Source of the DNA: Streptomyces sp. AC558_RSS880
Lineage (GTDB): Bacteria > Actinomycetota > Actinomycetes > Streptomycetales > Streptomycetaceae
Length of the DNA stretch: 64,000 nucleotides
Assembly: GCF_019049255.1 (NCBI RefSeq)
Contig: NZ_JAGMUJ010000030.1
Span: 124,001 to 188,000, forward strand
Direction: 5' to 3'
Of this stretch, positions 57,489 to 64,000 are shown piece after piece. The translations under genes and the position numbers were made by a program. Within the stretch, counting starts at the first letter, position 1. The number at the start of each line of letters is the position of its first letter. Under the pieces are notes generated by a model. The model saw nothing but the letters and a program-made list of their open reading frames with translations. It had not been told where the DNA came from and did no database searches.

Positions 57489-58463
57489 GTGCTGCTCGAA
57501 GTGCGGGACCTGCGCGTGGAGTTCCACACCCGGGACGGGGTCGCGAAGGCCGTCAACGGCGTCAGCTACGGCGTGGACGCGGGCGAGACGCTGGCCGTGC
57601 TCGGCGAGTCCGGCTCCGGGAAGTCGGTGACCGCGCAGGCGGTCATGGGCATCCTCGACACCCCGCCCGGCCGGATCACCGGCGGCGAGGTCGTGTTCCG
57701 GGGGCGGGACCTGCTGAAGCTGAAGGAGGAGGAGCGGCGCAAGGTCCGGGGCGCCGAGATGGCGATGATCTTCCAGGACGCGCTGTCCTCCCTGAACCCC
57801 GTGCTCTCCGTCGGCGACCAGCTCGCCGAGATGTTCACCGTGCACCGGGGCATGTCGCGCAGGGACGCGCGGGCCAGGGCCGTCGAGCTGATGGACCGGG
57901 TGCGCATCCCCGCCGCCCGGGAGCGGGCCGGGCAGTACCCGCACCAGTTCTCCGGCGGCATGCGCCAGCGCATCATGATCGCGATGGCGCTGGCCCTGGA
58001 ACCCGCCCTGATCATCGCCGACGAACCGACCACCGCCCTCGACGTCACCGTCCAGGCCCAGATCATGGAGCTGCTCGCGGAGCTCCGGCGCGAGCTGCGC
58101 ATGGGCCTGATCCTCATCACCCACGACCTGGGCGTGGTAGCCGACGTCGCCGACCGCATCGCCGTGATGTACGCGGGCCGGATCGTCGAGTCGGCGCCGG
58201 TGCACGACCTCTACAAGAGTCCCGCCCACCCGTACACCCGGGGTCTGCTGGACTCCGTCCCGCGCCTGGACCTCAAGGGCCGGGCGCTCTACGCCATCGA
58301 GGGCCTGCCGCCCGGTCTCACGCACATCCCGCCGGGCTGCGCCTTCCACCCCCGCTGCCCGCTGGCCCGCGACGTCTGCCGCACCGACGAGCCACCGCCG
58401 TACGAGGTCTCGGCGACGCGGGGGAGCGCCTGCCACTTCTGGAGGGAGTGCCTGGATGGCTGA
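57489..58463 (+). CDS. Peptide ABC transporter ATPase (DppD-like)
   Basis: 324 residues: [58 protein letters not shown], and a C-terminal cysteine set ([16 protein letters not shown]). GAGGTGA lies before GTG 57489. Energises uptake together with the next gene. Confidence 0.94.
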   Translation: MLLEVRDLRVEFHTRDGVAKAVNGVSYGVDAGETLAVLGESGSGKSVTAQAVMGILDTPPGRITGGEVVFRGRDLLKLKEEERRKVRGAEMAMIFQDALSSLNPVLSVGDQLAEMFTVHRGMSRRDARARAVELMDRVRIPAARERAGQYPHQFSGGMRQRIMIAMALALEPALIIADEPTTALDVTVQAQIMELLAELRRELRMGLILITHDLGVVADVADRIAVMYAGRIVESAPVHDLYKSPAHPYTRGLLDSVPRLDLKGRALYAIEGLPPGLTHIPPGCAFHPRCPLARDVCRTDEPPPYEVSATRGSACHFWRECLDG

Positions 58464-59511
58464 GAGCGTCCTGGAGGTCAGCGGCCTGGTCAAGCACTAC
58501 CCGCTGACGCGGGGCGTCGTGTTCCGCAAGCAGGTCGGCGCCGTGCGCGCGGTCGACGGCGTGGACTTCCGCCTCGGCCGGGGCGAGACGCTGGGCATCG
58601 TCGGCGAGTCCGGCTGCGGCAAGTCCACGGTCGCGAGGATGCTGGTCAACCTCGAACGCCCGACGGCCGGTTCGATCCGCTACAAGGGCGAGGACATCAC
58701 CCGTCTGTCGGGCCGGGCGCTCAAGGCCGTACGCCGCAACATCCAGATGGTGTTCCAGGACCCGTACACCTCCCTCAACCCCCGCATGACGGTGGGAGAC
58801 ATCGTCGGGGAGCCGTACGACATCCACCCCGAGGCGGCCCCCAAGGGCGACCGGCGCCGGAGGGTGCGGGAACTGCTGGACGTGGTCGGTCTCAACCCCG
58901 AACACATCAACCGCTATCCGCACCAGTTCTCCGGCGGCCAGCGCCAGCGCATCGGCATCGCGCGGGGCCTGGCGCTGCGCCCCGAGGTGATCGTCGCCGA
59001 CGAACCGGTCTCCGCGCTGGACGTGTCGGTGCAGGCCCAGGTCGTCAACCTGATGGGCCGGCTGCAGTCCGAGTTCGGCCTGGCGTACGTGTTCATCGCG
59101 CACGACCTGTCGATCGTCCGGCACATCTCCGACCGGGTCGGGGTGATGTACCTGGGGCGGATCGTGGAGACCGGCACGGACACCGAGATCTACGAGCACC
59201 CCACGCATCCGTACACCCAGGCCCTGCTCTCCGCCGTGCCCGTACCGGACCCGGAGGCCCGGGAGCACCGCGAGCGGATCATCCTCAGCGGGGACGTCCC
59301 GTCCCCGACGGACGTTCCCTCCGGCTGCCGCTTCCGCACCCGCTGCTGGAAGGCGCGGGAGCGCTGCGCGCGGGAGGTGCCGGCGCTCGCGGTGCCGGCC
59401 GGGTTCGGCGCGACGGGAGGCCCGGCGGCACACGACTCGGCCTGTCACTTCGCGGCGGAGAGGGCCGTGGTGCCCGCGGCCGTGGAAGGGCACGGCGACG
59501 GGCCGGGGTGA
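58456..59511 (+). CDS. Peptide ABC transporter ATPase (DppF-like)
   Basis: 351 residues: [97 protein letters not shown] overlaps the DppD-like gene by 8 nt, with GGAGGGAG upstream. It closely resembles BldKE in architecture, suggesting that the two operons are related by duplication. Confidence 0.94.
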   Translation: MAESVLEVSGLVKHYPLTRGVVFRKQVGAVRAVDGVDFRLGRGETLGIVGESGCGKSTVARMLVNLERPTAGSIRYKGEDITRLSGRALKAVRRNIQMVFQDPYTSLNPRMTVGDIVGEPYDIHPEAAPKGDRRRRVRELLDVVGLNPEHINRYPHQFSGGQRQRIGIARGLALRPEVIVADEPVSALDVSVQAQVVNLMGRLQSEFGLAYVFIAHDLSIVRHISDRVGVMYLGRIVETGTDTEIYEHPTHPYTQALLSAVPVPDPEAREHRERIILSGDVPSPTDVPSGCRFRTRCWKARERCAREVPALAVPAGFGATGGPAAHDSACHFAAERAVVPAAVEGHGDGPG

Positions 59512-59552
59512 CATGGCGCACCCCGGCCCGCTTACGGCACCCGCACGGCCGT

Positions 59553-59566
59553 ACGCTGATCAGCGT
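59553..59566. terminator. Short palindrome between convergent genes
   Basis: ACGCTGATCAGCGT is a perfect 14-bp palindrome, flanked by CGGCAC and GTGCCG at unequal distances. It lies between the DppF-like and S9 peptidase stops. A possible weak bidirectional terminator. Confidence 0.45.
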
Positions 59567-59611
59567 GCCGTGTCCGTATATCGGAACCGCTTCCGTGAAG
59601 TTGCCTGTGTG

Positions 59612-61750
59612 TTAACGCGGTTCGTCCCCGTTCGTGAGCCCCAGGGAGCGCTTGAGGAAGCCGAGCTGGAGCCGGAGCAGGTTCTCGGCGACCTCCTCCT
59701 GCGGGGTCATGTGGGTGACGCCGGACAGGGGCAGCACTTCGTGGGGCCGGCCGGCCGCCAGCAGTGCGGAGGAGAGGCGCAGCGAGTGGGCGACCACCAC
59801 GTTGTCGTCCGCCAGCCCGTGGATGATCATCATCGGGCGGTGCGGTCCGGCGGCGTCGACCAGGCCCGCGTCGTCGATCACCGAGTTGCGGCGGTAGACC
59901 TCCGGCTGCTCGTCCGGGTGGCCGGTGTAGCGCTCCTGGTAGTGGGTGTCGTACAGGCGCAGGTCGGTGACCGGGGCGCCCACCACGGCCGCGTGGAAGA
60001 CGTCGGGGCGGCGCAGCGCCGCGAGGGCCGCCAGGTAACCGCCGAAGGACCAGCCCCGGACGGCGACCCGGTCCAGGTCGAGCGGGAAGTCGGCGGCGAG
60101 CGCCTGGAGGGCGTCGACCTGGTCCTGGACGACGACGGCGGCGATGTCGTCCCGGACGGACTTCTCCCAGGCGGGCGAGCGGCCCGGAGTCCCGCGCCCG
60201 TCCGCGACGATCACGGCGAACCCCTGGTGGGCGAACCACTGCGAGGTCAGGTGCGGGTTGTGGGCGGCGAGCACCCGCTGCCCGTGCGGGCCGCCATAGG
60301 GGTCCATGAGCACCGGCAGGGGGGTGTCACCGGCGTAGTCCCGGGGCATAAGCACGGCGCACGGAATTCGGCGTGCGCCCCCCTGTGTCAGCGTCACGCG
60401 GGGGGACATACCGGGGTCTTCGGCGTACGAGGGGACAGTCGCCGTCGGTTTCCCGTCACGCAGCACCTGGACCCGCGAACCTGGCCGGTCCGGGGTCGCG
60501 GAGACGAGTACGGTCACGCCCCCGGCGCGCACCGCCGAGTGCACACCGGGCTCCCGCGAGAGGCGCTCCACGCCGAGTTCGTTCACCCGGTAGACGTGCA
60601 CCTCGCCGATCTCGGGGTCGGCCGCCTCCTCGCCGGCCGACGCCGAGACCAGCACGTCGTCGTCGGAGACGTCCAGTACGGCACGGATGTGCAACTGGGC
60701 TCCGGTGAGCGGTCGTTCACCGACGGCGAGTCGTCGCGCGCCCCCCTCGTCCGCGATCCGCACCAGCTGCCCGGAAGGGCTCCAGCACGGAACCCCGGGG
60801 AAAAGTTCCAGCCAAATTGGATCTTCGTCGGCGTGCACCATCCGGGTCGCCCCGGAGTCCGGGTCCACGGCCAGGATCAGCGCGGCGCGCTGGTCGCGCG
60901 CCTGGACGAGCAGCAGCGGGGCACCCGCCGCTGACCAGTGCACATGTGCCAGGTACGGGTAGCGCGCACGGTCCCAGGAGACCTCGGTGCGGGCTCCGTC
61001 GAGGCCGATCACGAACAGCCGGACGTCCGCGTTCGGGGTGCCCGCCGCCGGGTACGCCACCCGCTGCGGCTCCCGCTCCGGATGCGCCGGGTCGGAGATC
61101 CACCAGCGCCGTACCGGCGTGTCGTCCGCGCGCGCCACCAGCAGCCGGTCCGACTCCGGCGCCCACCAGAAGCCCCGCGAGCGGCCCATCTCCTCGGCCG
61201 CGACGAACTCGGCCAGGCCGTAGGTGACGCCCTCCGACTCCGGGGCCACCAGCGCCCGTTCGTCCGCCCCCTCGGCCCCCACGACGCGCAGCGCGCCCCG
61301 GGAGACGTAGGCGACGTACCGTCCGTCCGGTGACGGACGCGGGTCGATCACCGGCCCCGGCACGGGCAGTTCACGTGCCGTCCCGGCCCGCAGTTCGGCC
61401 GTGAAAAGCCGTCCTGACAAGGCGAAAGACGCCAACTCGACGGCCGCGTCGGTGGCGTAGCCGACGATGCCGGCACCGCCCTCGCGGCTCCGCTCGCGCC
61501 GTGCGCGCTCCTCGGCGGAGAGGTTCTCGGAGGCCCCGCCCAGGAGGGCGCGCGGGTCGGCCGCCACGCGCTCCCCGCCCCCTTCCGTGTCGAGGACCCA
61601 CAGCGAATTGGCCCGGTCCGTACCGGAACCGGAGCGCAGGAACACGACGCGCGAGCCGTCGGGAGCCACGCTGAACGAACGCGGCGCGCCGAGCGTGAAG
61701 CGCAGGGTACGGGCGTGCCGTCGGGGGAAGGAGTCAGCCTCGGTCGTCAT
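59612..61750 (-). CDS. S9 family peptidase (dipeptidyl peptidase IV-like)
   Basis: 712 residues. The N-terminal beta-propeller (DPPIV_N; WISDPAHPEREPQRVAYPAAGTPNADV) is about 1-440; the alpha/beta hydrolase domain has the nucleophile in VRGWSFGGYLAAL, Asp in IIHGLADDNVV and His in LSGVTHMTPQ. An EE pair in AAEEMGRSRGFWW matches the double-Glu N-terminus-binding motif of DPP IV. No signal peptide, so cytoplasmic. It probably trims peptides imported by the neighbouring ABC systems. Confidence 0.92.
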   Translation of the reverse strand: MTTEADSFPRRHARTLRFTLGAPRSFSVAPDGSRVVFLRSGSGTDRANSLWVLDTEGGGERVAADPRALLGGASENLSAEERARRERSREGGAGIVGYATDAAVELASFALSGRLFTAELRAGTARELPVPGPVIDPRPSPDGRYVAYVSRGALRVVGAEGADERALVAPESEGVTYGLAEFVAAEEMGRSRGFWWAPESDRLLVARADDTPVRRWWISDPAHPEREPQRVAYPAAGTPNADVRLFVIGLDGARTEVSWDRARYPYLAHVHWSAAGAPLLLVQARDQRAALILAVDPDSGATRMVHADEDPIWLELFPGVPCWSPSGQLVRIADEGGARRLAVGERPLTGAQLHIRAVLDVSDDDVLVSASAGEEAADPEIGEVHVYRVNELGVERLSREPGVHSAVRAGGVTVLVSATPDRPGSRVQVLRDGKPTATVPSYAEDPGMSPRVTLTQGGARRIPCAVLMPRDYAGDTPLPVLMDPYGGPHGQRVLAAHNPHLTSQWFAHQGFAVIVADGRGTPGRSPAWEKSVRDDIAAVVVQDQVDALQALAADFPLDLDRVAVRGWSFGGYLAALAALRRPDVFHAAVVGAPVTDLRLYDTHYQERYTGHPDEQPEVYRRNSVIDDAGLVDAAGPHRPMMIIHGLADDNVVVAHSLRLSSALLAAGRPHEVLPLSGVTHMTPQEEVAENLLRLQLGFLKRSLGLTNGDEPR

Positions 61751-61934
61751 GCCCTGACCATATTGGCCATGCGCCCCCTTGTGCGGCCGTGCGCCGACCG
61801 ATGCGCACGTACGGATAGTTATGATCGTTAGCGCATAGTGGGTATGAACCTGCTGGCTGCTGTGTCGCTTTACCTGCCCCCATGTTCCTACGTCCCCCTA
61901 CCCCGCGCCCTGGGACCTTTGGAGGTGAACCGCC

Positions 61935-62129
61935 GTGGCACTCTCGATTTCGGCGGTGGTGCTGCTGGCGATCATCGTCTTCCTGCTGGTCAAGAAGTCG
62001 GGCCTGAAGGCAGGGCACGCCGTGGTGTGCATGCTGCTCGGCTTCTACCTCGCCTCGTCGACGATCGCCCCGACCATCAGCGAGCTGACGACGAACATCG
62101 CGGGGATGATCGGCAGCATCAACTTCTGA
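61935..62129 (+). CDS. Small two-helix membrane protein
   Basis: 64 residues from GTG 61935, with a textbook GGAGGTGA at 61921-61928. Two hydrophobic segments (SISAVVLLAIIVFLLVKK; AVVCMLLGFYLASSTIAPTI) and no soluble domain. I recall similar tiny proteins in other streptomycetes near such peptidase genes. Function unknown. The 185-nt region upstream has an ATGCGC…GCGCAT inverted repeat (61801-61836) around TAGTTATGAT, probably its promoter. Confidence 0.8.
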   Translation: MALSISAVVLLAIIVFLLVKKSGLKAGHAVVCMLLGFYLASSTIAPTISELTTNIAGMIGSINF

Positions 62130-62352
62130 GCGGCTGCTTCGTCTTCCGGCCGGGCCCCGAGGCACGTCCCGGGACCCAGCCGGAGTCCACGTCCCGTCCG
62201 TCCTCCCCTCCGGCTTCCCCGCATCGGGCTCCGTAAGCTTCGGACCGGCGCCGCCCGAGGGGGGCGCGTGTCCGCTCCGTCCTGCCCTCCGTCGCGGCCG
62301 GACGCCGTGACACCGCCGGCCCGGAGGGGCGGGCCGCGGGGAGGGGGAGGCA

Positions 62353-64000
62353 GTGGGGGAGTGGCGCGTCGGGGACGTCGTGGACGGGCGGTACGAGGTC
62401 ACCCGGGTGCACGGGCAGGGGGCCATGGGGCTCGTCCACCGGGTGCGTCACCTGGGGTGGGACATCGACCTCGCCGTGAAGAGCCCGCGGCCGGACGTGT
62501 ACCGGGACGCGGACAAGCGGGCGCGGTTCGTCGCCGAGGCCGAGGAGTGGGTGTCGCTGGGCCTGCATCCGAACGTCTGCGCCTGCTACTACGTCCGCAC
62601 GCTGGACGGGGTGCCGAGGGTGTTCGCCGAGTACGTGTCCGGCGGCAGCCTGCGGGACCGGATCGCCGACCGGAGCCTGTACGAGGGGGCGCCGCGCGAG
62701 GCGCTGGCCCGTGTCCTCGATCTGGCCGTGCAGTGCGCGCGGGGCCTGGAGCACGCGCACCGCAGGGGCCTGGTGCACCAGGACGTCAAACCGGCGAACA
62801 TCCTCGTCGGGGACGGTGTCGCGAAGGTGACGGACTTCGGGCTGGCGCGGTCGTGGCGCGGCGGGCGGCGGACCACCGGTCGGGGCGCCGACCCTGGCGT
62901 GCCCGTGGCGCGGGTGGCGGAGGAGAGCGAGGGGGAACGGCCGACGGGGGAGGCCGGGACCGGCGGGGTGCCCCCCGCGAGCGTGCTCGTCACCCGTCTC
63001 GGCATGACACCGGCCTACGCGTCCCCCGAGCAGTTCCTGGGGCATCGGGTCGGGCCGGGCAGCGACCTCTACAGCTTCGCCGTGTCCGTCCTGGAGATGT
63101 TCGTCGGTGACGTCACGTGGTTCGCGGGCCCGGTCGCCGGGGAGACCCTGGCCGACCTGCGGGTGTCGGGCGGATGCGTACTCCGACCACCGGAGGACGT
63201 CGCGGCGTTGCTCGCCCGGTGCCTGGCGGTGGACCCGGCCGACCGGCCCGGTTCGGCGGCCGAGGTCGCCGCCGGGCTGGTGGCGTCGTACGAGCGGCTG
63301 ACCGGCCGTCCGTACCCCCGCCCCGTGCCGGTCCCGGCCGAGCTGCGCGCCGACGAACTGAGCAACCGCGCCCTGTCGTTGCTCGACCTCGGACGCCCGG
63401 CCGAGGCGGAGGAGGCGTTCGGGCGGGCGACGGCCGCCGACCCGCACCATCCGGCCGCCCACTACAACGCCGGTCTGCTGCGCTGGCGACGGGGCGAGAT
63501 CACCGACGAGCACCTGGTCGCCACCCTGGAGGCCGCCTGGACCGCCGCTGCCTCCGTCGCCGCGAACGCCGCGAGCGCCGTGCCCGCCGCCGTCGTCGTC
63601 GGCCGCCTGCTGACCCAGGTCCACCTGGAACGCGGCGATCTGCCCGCCGCCCGCGCGCTGCTGGAGCAGCGGCCCGACGACCCGGACGCGGCCGACGCGC
63701 TCCGGGCGATCGAGTCGGGACACGTGGTGGACGCGCGCTGCGTCGAGGTGACACCGGTGCCCTGGCAGTCGTACCCGCGCGAGCGGATGACCGACCGGGA
63801 CCACGTCGCGAAGGAGATCCGGATCCGGTTCGGTCCACGGGCGGGAACCGTGCTGACCGGGAGCTGGGACGGCACCGTGCGGCTGTGGTCCGCACCGGAC
63901 GGCGCGTGCCTGCGCGTCGTCCGGGCCCACGGGAAGCCGGTGAGGGCGGTGGACGTGAGCCGCGACGGGCGGACCGCCGTGTCCGTCGGCGTGGACCGCG
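62353..64000 (+). CDS. Ser/Thr protein kinase with TPR-like and WD40 regions (partial)
   Basis: Starts at GTG 62353 after GGGGGAGG and runs off the right edge (549 codons present). The kinase domain at about 13-320 shows glycine loop GQGAMGLVH, Lys in LAVKSP, catalytic loop LVHQDVKPANIL (Arg of HRD replaced by Gln), DFGLA at about 160 and PAYASPEQF. A Gly/Glu-rich insert separates DFG from APE. About 335-460 looks like TPR helices (NRALSLLDLGRPAEAEEAF; AAHYNAGLLRWRRGE). From about 490 the first WD40 blades begin (GTVLTGSWDGTVRLWS). WD40-type kinases are a large Streptomyces group of uncertain role. Confidence 0.9.
   Translation, partial: MGEWRVGDVVDGRYEVTRVHGQGAMGLVHRVRHLGWDIDLAVKSPRPDVYRDADKRARFVAEAEEWVSLGLHPNVCACYYVRTLDGVPRVFAEYVSGGSLRDRIADRSLYEGAPREALARVLDLAVQCARGLEHAHRRGLVHQDVKPANILVGDGVAKVTDFGLARSWRGGRRTTGRGADPGVPVARVAEESEGERPTGEAGTGGVPPASVLVTRLGMTPAYASPEQFLGHRVGPGSDLYSFAVSVLEMFVGDVTWFAGPVAGETLADLRVSGGCVLRPPEDVAALLARCLAVDPADRPGSAAEVAAGLVASYERLTGRPYPRPVPVPAELRADELSNRALSLLDLGRPAEAEEAFGRATAADPHHPAAHYNAGLLRWRRGEITDEHLVATLEAAWTAAASVAANAASAVPAAVVVGRLLTQVHLERGDLPAARALLEQRPDDPDAADALRAIESGHVVDARCVEVTPVPWQSYPRERMTDRDHVAKEIRIRFGPRAGTVLTGSWDGTVRLWSAPDGACLRVVRAHGKPVRAVDVSRDGRTAVSVGVDR

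Overview
The window is high-GC actinobacterial DNA with GTG starts, strong GGAGG-type ribosome binding sites and C/G-ending codons. The gene set (Wbl protein, bldK peptide transporter, SpoIIE-type phosphatase with fused ATPase, WD40-type Ser/Thr kinase) points to Streptomyces. Gene order on both flanks matches what I recall of the Streptomyces coelicolor core chromosome: fumarase-wbl-glpX-xse-ispH-ppgK-ychF on the left, sdhCAB-typA-bldK-second dipeptide ABC operon-S9 peptidase on the right.

Layout. 0.3-11.3 kb is core metabolism: class I fumarase, a DUF1707 protein, a WhiB-like regulator, GlpX, a DUF4245 protein, a nitroreductase, exonuclease VII, IspH, polyphosphate glucokinase, a small membrane protein and YchF. 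11.5-28 kb is accessory: a hypothetical protein, a DUF234-type ATPase, a Tat-exported GH11 xylanase with GAAA-box operators, a six-gene polyketide operon read leftwards (24.3 to 15.2 kb), a PAP2-family membrane protein and a divergent LysR/SDR pair. 28-38.6 kb holds a subtilisin-like protease, a septum-formation-like membrane protein, a GntR/HutC regulator, a Nudix hydrolase, two related anti-sigma-type ATPases (one fused to a PAS-PAS-GAF-PP2C phosphatase), a GNAT enzyme and a GH18-like membrane protein. 38.6-47 kb carries the succinate dehydrogenase operon, an orphan oligopeptide-binding lipoprotein and TypA. 47.5-59.5 kb is two consecutive five-gene oligopeptide ABC operons, the first being bldKABCDE. 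The right edge has an S9 peptidase, a 64-residue membrane protein and the start of a kinase-WD40 gene that runs off the window.

The most unusual part is the polyketide operon: a BtrH/C39-like protein, two free-standing acyltransferases (one resembling fungal FAS-beta/SAT domains, one FabD-like), one AT-less KS-KR-ACP protein, a MATE exporter and a GT4-type glycosyltransferase. The proposed logic is that one acyltransferase primes and the other extends, the single module condenses and ketoreduces, the BtrH-like protein off-loads the chain, and the product is glycosylated and exported. The first two genes each carry an in-frame TTA codon within their first nine codons, which suggests that the developmental tRNA bldA gates the pathway. 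From memory, this chromosomal interval is where S. coelicolor carries the actinorhodin cluster.
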